From the NCBI GenBank assembly GCA_947586295.1, contig CANPXQ010000054.1, positions 1-6,486 of the forward strand: a stretch of DNA of 6,486 bases, read 5' to 3'. Under the pieces are notes generated by a model. That model saw only the letters and a program-made list of their open reading frames with translations, searched no databases and had not been told where the DNA came from. The DNA comes from an uncultured Bacilli bacterium. Its GTDB lineage: Bacteria; Bacillota_I; Bacilli_A; RF39; UBA660. Both the position numbers and the translations under genes were made by a program. This document shows positions 1 through 5,503 of the stretch, piece by piece. The first letter of the stretch is position 1. Each line of letters opens with the position of its first letter.

Positions 1-61
<61 letters not shown>

Positions 62-63
62 AA

Positions 64-84
64 AAGATTTTATATTTAAATCTT
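64..84 (-). other. Hairpin in the rRNA leader just before 16S
   Basis: A perfect 7-bp inverted repeat, AAGATTT/AAATCTT, with a 7-nt loop sits immediately upstream of the mature 16S start. Its position suggests a role in leader folding or 16S 5' maturation, but it is nearly all A-U and could be chance in such AT-rich DNA. Confidence 0.4.
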
Positions 85-124
85 ATTTTTAAGTTTTTCC
101 TAAGCTACTCAAATTGACATTTTA

Positions 125-142
125 CTTAGTTTTCAAAGATCA
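125..142 (-). promoter_or_regulatory. boxA-like antitermination element in the rRNA leader
   Basis: The minus strand reads TGATCTTTGAAAACTAAG. This closely resembles the TGTTCTTTGAAAACT element conserved in Firmicutes rRNA leaders and 16S-23S spacers, and the E. coli boxA core TGCTCTTTA. In that family the transcribed element binds NusB/NusE so that polymerase resists Rho-dependent termination across the rRNA operon. It lies about 26 nt after the predicted transcription start and about 65 nt before 16S, the expected place. Confidence 0.75.
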
Positions 143-174
143 TTCTACACAGCCTTTTTTGCTTGTGCGTTATT

Positions 175-203
175 AATATATCAAACAAAAAATGACTTGT
201 CAA
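175..203 (-). promoter_or_regulatory. Promoter of the rRNA operon
   Basis: On the minus strand there is a perfect -35 TTGACA (198-203), a 17-bp spacer and a -10 TATATT (175-180), eleven of twelve consensus bases at optimal spacing for the housekeeping sigma factor. Counting seven bases past the -10 puts transcription start at about 168, which is a G. In B. subtilis, rRNA promoters that start with G respond to GTP levels and so to the stringent response; similar control here is inference. The leader to 16S is about 107 nt. Its first bases can form a small stem (CACA(A)GC with GCTGTG) around an A-rich loop. Confidence 0.88.
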
Positions 204-243
204 CAAAAAAATTAAAAATTTTGACATTTTTTTGACATTTTTT
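204..243 (-). promoter_or_regulatory. A/T-tract upstream (UP-like) region of the rRNA promoter
   Basis: Directly upstream of the -35 box is a 40-bp stretch of alternating A- and T-runs, almost free of G and C. It contains a direct repeat of TTTGACATTTT at 11-bp spacing (plus strand, about 220-241). Such tracts upstream of rRNA promoters commonly bind the RNA polymerase alpha C-terminal domain and raise output. This assignment rests on position and composition only; no consensus was scored. Confidence 0.4.
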
Positions 244-276
244 GCTTTTTCCTTATATTATATGCACATTTTAGGG

Positions 277-294
277 AAAAATAACCTTTATTTT
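277..294 (-). terminator. Weak A-U hairpin at the end of ntdP, possible poor terminator
   Basis: AAAATAA/TTATTTT form a 7-bp all-A-U stem (278-284 with 288-294) with a 3-nt loop, overlapping the TAA stop of ntdP. The U-run on the minus strand is short and quickly followed by CCC. This is much weaker than the other terminators in the window, so transcription may read through into the rRNA operon. Confidence 0.3.
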
Positions 295-820
295 ACAACT
301 CTTTTTGAATTTCTTGATACTTATTATAATAGTATTCAACTAATTTTTTATTAAAATGACCAAGATTATTTTTTTTCATATAAATTAAATAGTCCAATTC
401 TTTTTTTAATATAAAATCTATCTCTTGGGGATAATTCATAATTTTTTTATGATATTCATATTCTTTACGATCTAATACGCGATATCCACCATCAGGATAA
501 ACTCTTAAATCCAAATCATAATCAATATATTTTATAACATCGCCATCAATTATATAAGGACTCGCTAAATTGCAATAATAAAATAAACCAAAAGATTTTA
601 ATTGGGCTATTACATTAAACCAATGGTTTTTATAAAAGAATAATATTGCTAATTCTTTAGTTGTATAATCTCTTCCATCGCTCTCTTTTATTTCAACCAT
701 ATTGTTAGCACAAACTATATAATCATCGGTAACGTCTAAAACAATTGTGTTTTCGCTAGCCCGAATTATTTTTCCATTATGCTTATAACAATGAATTTTA
801 TATTTGCTCTTTGTTTCCAT
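293..820 (-). CDS. ntdP: Nucleoside tri-/diphosphatase, DUF402 family (NtdP/YgaC-like)
   Basis: This 175-residue cytoplasmic protein resembles the B. subtilis YgaC / S. aureus Ntdp family along its whole length, which hydrolyses nucleoside tri- and diphosphates with a divalent metal. Recognisable blocks, recalled rather than aligned, are the YKHNG motif near residue 12, the ESDGR segment (46-50), the HWFNVI segment (66-71), YYCNLASP (81-88) and the acidic signature KYIDYDLDLRVYPDG (97-111). The Asp residues at 100, 102, 104 and 110 in that signature are the likely metal and catalytic site. PQEID (131-135) and the helical C-terminus also fit. Length is about normal for the family, so the gene looks intact. 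The ATG at 820 is the only sensible start and matches the family N-terminus, although no good Shine-Dalgarno sequence precedes it. Its predicted leader is about 10 nt. It lies between the protease gene and the rRNA operon, which does not explain its role further. Confidence 0.9.
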   Translation of the reverse strand: METKSKYKIHCYKHNGKIIRASENTIVLDVTDDYIVCANNMVEIKESDGRDYTTKELAILFFYKNHWFNVIAQLKSFGLFYYCNLASPYIIDGDVIKYIDYDLDLRVYPDGGYRVLDRKEYEYHKKIMNYPQEIDFILKKELDYLIYMKKNNLGHFNKKLVEYYYNKYQEIQKEL

Positions 821-836
821 CTATACCACTACCAAA

Positions 837-865
837 ATTATATCTAAAAAAAGAACAAAAATCAA
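837..865 (-). promoter_or_regulatory. Promoter of ntdP, overlapping the upstream stop codon and terminator
   Basis: On the minus strand a -35 TTGATT (860-865) and a perfect -10 TATAAT (837-842) are separated by exactly 17 bp. The TGA inside the -35 box is the stop codon of the protease gene, and the spacer contains the 3' arm and U-run of its terminator. Predicted transcription start is about 830, leaving about 10 nt before the ATG. Confidence 0.65.
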
Positions 866-875
866 TTTTGTCCTT
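846..875 (-). terminator. Intrinsic terminator of the S41 protease gene
   Basis: On the minus strand AAGGACAAAA pairs with TTTTGTTCTT (866-875 with 851-860), giving a 10-bp stem with one G-U pair and a 5-nt loop, followed by seven T (846-852). The loop holds the TGA stop, so the hairpin begins within the last codons of the gene. This is a plausible Rho-independent terminator, though A-U rich. Confidence 0.65.
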
Positions 876-2076
876 GAATATACTCAATTGCTTTAGGCAA
901 TGAATTATCAACATTTATCTCTTCGCCATTAGAATCTATTTGCGTTTCAAGCGGAACTTCAATATCAGGTATTATTCCTTTACCATCTATACAATCGCCA
1001 TTTGGTCTTAACCATAAAGCCGTTGTATATTTAGCCATACTTCCATCTTCTAAAGTATAGGTTTGTTGAACTTTTCCTTTACCATAACTTGTAGTTCCAA
1101 TTACTGTAGCATTATAACTATCTTTTAATGCTGCTACTAAAATTTCACTAGAAGATGCGCTTGCACCATTTATTAATACTACAACCGGAATATCTAAGGC
1201 TTCGGTAGTTTCATCAACATAATCTTCTTTAGTATCTTTATTCTTTAATGAAAAAATTAATTTTCCTTTAGGCAATATAGCACTTGCAATATCTTTAGCC
1301 CCGTCTAAATACCCCCCGGTATTATTTCTTACATCTATAATTAATTGTTCCATACCTAAATCTTTTAAACTATTTAAAGCATCATTAAATTGCTCTCCAA
1401 TATTATTAGAAAATATCGAAATTCCTATATAACCTATCTTGGTATCCTCAATTAAAGAAGAAGTTACATTATTTATAACAATATTTTCAATCTTAATTTC
1501 ATAATTTAAAATATCTTCATTTCTTTTTACTTTTATTGTAACTTTATCTTTATCCGTATTTTTTATAGCTTTAACTATTAAATCACTTACTACACTACTA
1601 GTTTCTTCATTAACTTCAAATGTTTCATTATCCACACCAATAATTATATCTCCTACCATTAAACCACTATTATATGCTGGTCCTTCGGGATTAAGTTCAA
1701 TAATTGTTTGGTTTTGAATAGTTATTCCAATTCCTCGATAAACACCTTCCAAACGTTCCGCTAGGGCTTCTCTTTCTTCTTTAGACATATATGTAGTATA
1801 GTTATCATCTAAATAATTAAGCATTGCATTCATAGCGCTTTCTAACATTTTTTCTTTATCTATATCATCATAATATTCATTAGTAACTGTTTCATACACT
1901 CTTAGAAATTCTTGTAAACTATCATCTTTTATTAATTTACCATACGTTAATCCTTCTTTATTATTAGAACTATTAGTTATAATTATTCCTACCGTAATAG
2001 CTGATATAATTGATGTAGTTATCATAATTAAAATTACCGCTAATAAATTAAAACCTTTATTATTTTTATTATTCAT
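862..2076 (-). CDS. S41 carboxy-terminal processing protease with PDZ domain (CtpA/CtpB type)
   Basis: This is a membrane-anchored, extracytoplasmic serine protease of peptidase family S41, which cleaves exposed C-termini of envelope or secreted proteins. Residues below are numbered from a GTG at 2085. A short basic N-terminus precedes one membrane segment or uncleaved signal (about 12-37). A helical region (55-112) follows, then a PDZ domain (about 113-190, with GVYRGIGI and the GLMVGDII segment) that selects substrates, then the catalytic core. NGASASSSE and GTTSYGKGKVQQ carry the expected Ser311, Lys336 and Gln340 of the Ser-Lys-Gln triad, with the Ser-Lys gap of 25 residues seen in Prc and CtpB. 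RNNTGGYLDGA (253-263) is also typical. It looks active and full length (about 404 residues). I chose the ATG at 2076 because GTGAT, complementary to the 16S tail, lies at suitable spacing; the in-frame GTG at 2085 would add three residues and has no clear ribosome-binding site. Orthology to CtpA versus CtpB cannot be decided here. Confidence 0.93.
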   Translation of the reverse strand: MNNKNNKGFNLLAVILIMITTSIISAITVGIIITNSSNNKEGLTYGKLIKDDSLQEFLRVYETVTNEYYDDIDKEKMLESAMNAMLNYLDDNYTTYMSKEEREALAERLEGVYRGIGITIQNQTIIELNPEGPAYNSGLMVGDIIIGVDNETFEVNEETSSVVSDLIVKAIKNTDKDKVTIKVKRNEDILNYEIKIENIVINNVTSSLIEDTKIGYIGISIFSNNIGEQFNDALNSLKDLGMEQLIIDVRNNTGGYLDGAKDIASAILPKGKLIFSLKNKDTKEDYVDETTEALDIPVVVLINGASASSSEILVAALKDSYNATVIGTTSYGKGKVQQTYTLEDGSMAKYTTALWLRPNGDCIDGKGIIPDIEVPLETQIDSNGEEINVDNSLPKAIEYIQGQN

Positions 2077-2154
2077 AGCAATCACGTATAATCAATTATT
2101 GTCTTTATGATTAATCCTTTCTATTTTTATTTTCATCTTAATTTTAACACTTAT

Positions 2155-2182
2155 ATTATAAAAATAAAAGAAATATTGTAAT
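2155..2182 (-). promoter_or_regulatory. Probable promoter of the S41 protease gene
   Basis: On the minus strand ATTACA (2177-2182, four of six -35 bases), a 16-bp spacer and a perfect TATAAT (2155-2160) follow directly after the U-run of the preceding terminator. Predicted start is about 2148, giving a leader of about 72 nt. That leader contains a TAATCA/TGATTA inverted repeat (2089-2094 and 2108-2113), which could be a hairpin or an operator but is short. In DNA this AT-rich the promoter call is moderate. Confidence 0.5.
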
Positions 2183-2183
2183 T

Positions 2184-2204
2184 AAAAAAGCAGATTTACT
2201 GCTT
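2184..2204 (-). terminator. Intrinsic terminator after the thioredoxin-like membrane protein gene
   Basis: AAGCAG (2188-2193) pairs with CTGCTT (2199-2204) in a 6-bp stem with a 5-nt loop, followed on the minus strand by six T (2184-2189). The TAA stop of the gene overlaps the foot of the stem. Confidence 0.75.
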
Positions 2205-2718
2205 AATTTTTTTCATCTACCGTCAATTCTTTTTCAAATTCCGTAGTATCTTCTATATATTTAGCAATTTTTCCTTTCTTTACTTTAATTAAAGTAAAAT
2301 CTCCTAATTTTAAATCACTAATATCTTTGGCTTTAGGATTGGTTTTTCCATCAACTGCTAAATAATCTTCGTTTAATTTATTATTTAAATTACAATAGTA
2401 GACATTTAAAGTATTTTCTTTATTTACATAGTCATTTACAATATTATTATAATAAATAGCTTTGGTATCATCATCTTTATATAAAACTACATAATATTCG
2501 TCTTCATCTTTATTAAGCATAGTTCCTACCGTAACTATTTCCGTATTTACTTCACCAGGTGTTACTTCATTATAATGATATTCATTCTTTTTGCTTTTTA
2601 AATAACTTACTAAATATACAATGCCAACCACTAATAATATAACAATAATTATCACAATAAAACGAAATATTTCCTTTTCATCCTCATTCATTACATTAAC
2701 TGTATTTCTTTTTTTCAT
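2203..2718 (-). CDS. Single-pass membrane protein with a probable degenerate thioredoxin-like domain
   Basis: I do not recognise a named family with certainty. The 171-residue protein has a charged cytoplasmic N-terminus, one very hydrophobic helix (about 18-40, rich in Ile and Val) followed by KSKK, and an external domain. The external part reads like a thioredoxin fold: a strand YYVVLYKDD (75-83) where thioredoxins have their first core strand, a helix (88-99), a strand LNVYYCNLN (104-112), and a paired strand FTLIKVKKGKIAKYIE (141-156) resembling the thioredoxin LLLFKNGE hairpin. There is no CXXC motif and only one cysteine (Cys109), so redox activity is unlikely. A binding or structural role is more plausible. 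The ATG at 2718 has GGTGAGG just upstream; Met10 is a weaker alternative. The gene has its own promoter and terminator, so it appears monocistronic between a lipoprotein gene and the S41 protease gene. The fold call is inference from pattern, not alignment. Confidence 0.72.
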   Translation of the reverse strand: MKKRNTVNVMNEDEKEIFRFIVIIIVILLVVGIVYLVSYLKSKKNEYHYNEVTPGEVNTEIVTVGTMLNKDEDEYYVVLYKDDDTKAIYYNNIVNDYVNKENTLNVYYCNLNNKLNEDYLAVDGKTNPKAKDISDLKLGDFTLIKVKKGKIAKYIEDTTEFEKELTVDEKN

Positions 2719-2733
2719 AACCTCACCAAGAAA

Positions 2734-2762
2734 ATTATATCAAAAAATAGACGTAATGTCTA
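2734..2762 (-). promoter_or_regulatory. Promoter of the thioredoxin-like gene, sharing bases with the lipoprotein stop codon
   Basis: On the minus strand TAGACA (2757-2762, one mismatch to TTGACA), a 17-bp spacer and a perfect TATAAT (2734-2739) make a near-consensus promoter. TGA immediately before TATAAT also gives an extended -10. The TAG of the -35 box is the lipoprotein stop codon. Predicted start is near G2727, leaving about 9 nt to the ATG, almost all of it the Shine-Dalgarno GGTGAGG. Confidence 0.75.
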
Positions 2763-2766
2763 TTTT
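2744..2766 (-). terminator. Intrinsic terminator of the lipoprotein gene
   Basis: A perfect 9-bp stem (AAAATAGAC with GTCTATTTT, 2758-2766 and 2744-2752) closes a 5-nt loop and is followed by a six-T run on the minus strand (2742-2747). The TAG stop codon is in the ascending arm. The same bases form the -35 box and spacer of the next promoter. Confidence 0.75.
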
Positions 2767-3812
2767 AATGATGAAACTAATGTAGAATTTCCTAAACTAC
2801 TAGCAACACTAATCATTTCACTAGTTGTTAAATCACTACTAACTAAATAATAATTTACGTTATTGGCATCCCAACTTAATGAATTACTACTTAAAGCGCC
2901 AATGGCTTCATTTAACATAAGGGGGTCCCCATAAACTGGAATAACTTCAAATTCATTATTAACTTTAGATACTTCCTCAACTATTACAAAATTTCTATCC
3001 CCACTAAAAGTTAAAATAATACGATTAGAATCTTCTCCACTAATTGTTTCTGAATCACTTAAATACGTATTGGCGGGTATATAAAGAGGATAAATAATAT
3101 CGTCTAATACTTTACTTGTTTCACATTCTTCACCATTACATTTATTTTTACAATTTTCCGCATTTAGACAATTATTATTTTCATCATAATCTTCATCTAT
3201 TAAATCCTCAAGAACAAAATCATCTTTATCTAACTTTGCTTTTAAGTTAACCTCATTAAAATTAACTTTTATTTTAACATTATCATTTTCATCAAATACT
3301 TCTACCTTATTTATATTCATATTTTTATCAAAGTATAATTTTTGGTAACTTAATTCCTCATTATTAGGATAATTAACAGTACTTTTTAAAATAATATTAT
3401 TATCTTTTTCTTCCATTTGGACTTTATTATCATTTTTAATATCATTTAATAATGAAGTTAATAGATATGCTTGCGATGAATTTTCAGGCCAAATACTATC
3501 AAATTTGAAACTTTTATTTAAGGAAGGTGTTACAACATATAAGCCTTCATCATTTTTTAATATTATTTGTTCGTGGTTATTAGTTTGATTAACCAAAACT
3601 ACTTTATAATAACTATCTTTTAAAAAGTATGATTCTAAACTATAGGTAAATGTTTCTTCCCCACTATTAATTTCCATTGTTCCTAGCAACTTATAAGACT
3701 TACTATTTTCTACCTTATTTGTAAAATCCTTTATGGCATCATCAACTTTATATTTACCACATCCCGATACCAAAAATAAACTTATCAATCCTAATACTAA
3801 TAATTTTTTCAC
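2760..3812 (-). CDS. Lipoprotein with LolA-like domain, YdcC/GerS-like
   Basis: A lipoprotein signal peptide (MKK, then a hydrophobic core) ends in the lipobox VSGC, so Cys18 is the predicted lipidated residue and the protein is anchored on the outer face of the membrane. Residues about 22-205 resemble the LolA-like domain of B. subtilis YdcC and clostridial GerS. Hallmarks include YYKVVLVNQTNNHEQIILKN (69-88), VVTPSLNKSFKFDS-WP (93-109), NSSQAYLL (111-118) and the LYFDK strand (159-163). A second domain (about 238-350) has YPLYIP, the strand ILTFSGDRNFVIVEE and IPVYGDP, like the C-terminal domain that accompanies YdcC-type proteins. Between them an acidic linker carries four cysteines (215, 221, 225, 230). 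Family members in spore formers act in sporulation or germination; the function here is unknown. Start is GTG at 3812 with a good AGAGGGG site five bases upstream; no ATG fits. At 350 residues it looks complete. It is divergent from the DUF378 gene and probably monocistronic. Confidence 0.85.
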   Translation of the reverse strand: MKKLLVLGLISLFLVSGCGKYKVDDAIKDFTNKVENSKSYKLLGTMEINSGEETFTYSLESYFLKDSYYKVVLVNQTNNHEQIILKNDEGLYVVTPSLNKSFKFDSIWPENSSQAYLLTSLLNDIKNDNKVQMEEKDNNIILKSTVNYPNNEELSYQKLYFDKNMNINKVEVFDENDNVKIKVNFNEVNLKAKLDKDDFVLEDLIDEDYDENNNCLNAENCKNKCNGEECETSKVLDDIIYPLYIPANTYLSDSETISGEDSNRIILTFSGDRNFVIVEEVSKVNNEFEVIPVYGDPLMLNEAIGALSSNSLSWDANNVNYYLVSSDLTTSEMISVASSLGNSTLVSSLK

Positions 3813-3916
3813 TAAAACCCCTCTTTCTCCTTAATAAAATATATTTTTAATAAGATAAAATATACATGAATAATTATTTTTTTTAAAGCCATAATAGAAA
3901 TAAGGAAGGATGGATT
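3813..3916. promoter_or_regulatory. Divergent intergenic region between the lipoprotein and DUF378 genes
   Basis: This 104-bp, very AT-rich gap must hold promoters in both directions, but neither is clear. For the minus strand, TGTATA (3861-3866), 17 bp and TATATT (3838-3843) is the best candidate. For the plus strand, CATAAT (3890-3895) with a poor -35 near 3867, or TAAAAT (3856-3861), are possible. Ribosome-binding sites are clear on both sides: AGAGGGG for the lipoprotein and AAGGAAGGA (3902-3910) for DUF378. Confidence 0.35.
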
Positions 3917-4123
3917 ATGGTAACAGTACAAAAAATTGCTTTAATATTTACCATTATTGGAGCCATAAACTGGGGATTAATTGGATTATTAGATTTTAAC
4001 TTAGTTGAAACAATATTTGGTAATATGGAAGTTTTAGAAAGAATTATTTATTCAATTGTAGGTATCTGTGGAATAATTAATATCGGAATTCTTTTAATGG
4101 ATTTAGACCATAGAAAAAACTAA
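3917..4123 (+). CDS. DUF378 family small membrane protein (YuzA-like)
   Basis: This 68-residue protein has two predicted membrane helices (about 6-25 and 42-61) joined by a short loop. The segment GAINWGLIGLLDFNLVETIF (15-34) is the signature of DUF378, whose best known member is B. subtilis YuzA; the family's function is not established. The GxxNWGL motif sits at the end of the first helix, as in other members, and the C-terminus DLDHRKN is short and charged. Length is normal for the family. The ATG at 3917 is preceded by a strong AAGGAAGGA site at six bases. It is the only convincing plus-strand gene in the window, is transcribed alone, and ends at a bidirectional terminator shared with cdaR. 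Confidence 0.9.
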   Translation: MVTVQKIALIFTIIGAINWGLIGLLDFNLVETIFGNMEVLERIIYSIVGICGIINIGILLMDLDHRKN

Positions 4124-4150
4124 AAAAAACATCTTCGCGATGTTTTTTTA
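4122..4150. terminator. Bidirectional intrinsic terminator between DUF378 and cdaR
   Basis: A-run plus CATC pairs with GATG plus T-run (up to 11 bp: 4123-4133 with 4139-4149), with loop TTCGC. Each strand ends in a run of seven or more T, so it can stop transcription from both converging genes. The stop codons of both genes lie at its edges (4121-4123 plus, 4148-4150 minus), so no base is spare. Confidence 0.92.
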
Positions 4151-5503
4151 GTTATTAGTTATTTTTATTTTTAATTTACTAGATACAACAAAGTTAAGCA
4201 TTGGATTATCATTTTCAATTTTAACATCAACTTCGTGTTCCCCAACACCTAAACCACTTAAATCAACAATCGGAATAATTGATTCACTTGTGATATTTTC
4301 AATAACACTTGCAACACCTATTACTTGAACACTGATAGCTTGACCAGAAGTTTGCGTTGCAACTAAACCGTCAGCTAGATTTTCAGGCCGAGCTTTTGTT
4401 AAATCTAAATCGACCGTTTTTTGTTGAGCTTCTCCAAAAGTAACAGTTATTTTAACGCTACGGCTACTCATTTCTCTAACTCCATTTGGCTTAGTTAATG
4501 ATACATCATAACTTCGCGTGTTTTCTTTACCTTCTCCGCCAATATTAATAGCTACTGGAACACTTTCGATATTATCGATAACATCTTTTTCTCCATATAT
4601 AGTTATTGATTTTTTATCAACTCCATCTATTAATAATGAAGCAATTGCTTTACCAGCTACTAAAGAACCAGTAGTTTGAACTTTTAAATTAACCGTTTTA
4701 GAATAACTATCAATAACTAAAGTAGCACTAGTAACTTCCGGAACTATTTCAACATTATTTAATTTTGTTCCATTAGAATCATAAGCCACTAATTTAACAT
4801 TATCTATATCATAAGTACCGGCTTCTTTAAAATTTTGTTCTTTTAAATCAATTAAAGCCTTTACCGAAGCAATTTTTTCTAAAGCTTCTTCACTACCTTT
4901 AACAACTACTTCATTTTTACTTAAATTAACACTCTTAACACTTAATTTACTATTTAATTCATCAATATTAAGAAGATCATAACTTAAAGCAAAGACACTA
5001 CTTTCTTTATTTTTAATAGATACTTGAACATAAGATGGATCTAATTTATAAGTTAAACTATTAATTGATTTTGAATATGTAAAATAAACTTTATGAGTAT
5101 TATTACTAGCCGTATAATCCGATAAATCTAATATTACTTCATATTCTCCTAATTGTTTAGCTAGGTATATATCACTTTTTCGACCCGAAATTGTAATATC
5201 AACAGTTTCCGGTACCCCTTCTATAACATAAGCTTCCGCATTATATTTTAATTTAACAGGAACATTAGTAATAACTTCTGCTTCGGTTTCTACTAATGTA
5301 ATAACTTTAGAATCTATTAATAAAAACATTACAATCGCAATTACTAAAGATAAATAAATCAAAAAATGGGGTTGATTTAATATCTTATCTAATTTACCTT
5401 GATTCTTCTTTATTTTTTTAGATAAAAAATATAATATCCTACTAATAGGTACTACGATTTTTTTATCAATAAATTCATATATTTTTCTAAAAAATTTACG
5501 CAT
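4148..5503 (-). CDS. cdaR: CdaR, YbbR-domain regulator of the diadenylate cyclase
   Basis: CdaR is the membrane-anchored partner that modulates CdaA. Residues are numbered from the ATG at 5509. An unusually long basic N-terminus (1-48) precedes one membrane helix (about 49-66). The remainder is extracytoplasmic and made of beta-rich YbbR repeats, about four: 70-165, 170-265, 268-358 and 362-450. Repeating features are the VPVKL/VPVAI-type strands, the SGR, KGS and YGE turns preceding an 'x-I-xx-I' helix, and LDLS/IDLK/VDLS strands. Identity is secured by coupling to cdaA: the start overlaps the cdaA stop, so the two are translationally linked. Two ATGs are possible. The ATG at 5503 has GAGG nine bases upstream, while the one at 5509 lies only three bases from it, so I prefer 5503 (451 residues). 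The gene ends in the bidirectional terminator; the glmM gene that usually follows is absent. Confidence 0.92.
   Translation of the reverse strand: MRKFFRKIYEFIDKKIVVPISRILYFLSKKIKKNQGKLDKILNQPHFLIYLSLVIAIVMFLLIDSKVITLVETEAEVITNVPVKLKYNAEAYVIEGVPETVDITISGRKSDIYLAKQLGEYEVILDLSDYTASNNTHKVYFTYSKSINSLTYKLDPSYVQVSIKNKESSVFALSYDLLNIDELNSKLSVKSVNLSKNEVVVKGSEEALEKIASVKALIDLKEQNFKEAGTYDIDNVKLVAYDSNGTKLNNVEIVPEVTSATLVIDSYSKTVNLKVQTTGSLVAGKAIASLLIDGVDKKSITIYGEKDVIDNIESVPVAINIGGEGKENTRSYDVSLTKPNGVREMSSRSVKITVTFGEAQQKTVDLDLTKARPENLADGLVATQTSGQAISVQVIGVASVIENITSESIIPIVDLSGLGVGEHEVDVKIENDNPMLNFVVSSKLKIKITNN

Noticed and set aside
193..202. TGACTTGTCA inverted repeat overlapping the rRNA -35 box, as a possible operator
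   Set aside because: The arms are only 4 bp and are largely produced by the -35 TTGACA itself.
862..864. TGA as tryptophan (Mycoplasma code)
   Set aside because: All tryptophans seen are TGG, the protease ends at TGA exactly where the family should end, and extending past it gives only a few codons before TAG.
2089..2113. TAATCA/TGATTA inverted repeat in the protease leader, as a riboswitch or operator
   Set aside because: It is short, A-T only apart from one pair per arm, with a 13-nt loop; no known riboswitch features are present.
2931..2940. GC-rich palindrome GGGGGTCCCC in an otherwise AT-rich gene (similar G/C patches near 1312-1319 and 6099-6109)
   Set aside because: Each encodes conserved residues (YGDP, NTGGY, WGP), so protein constraint explains them without a DNA site.
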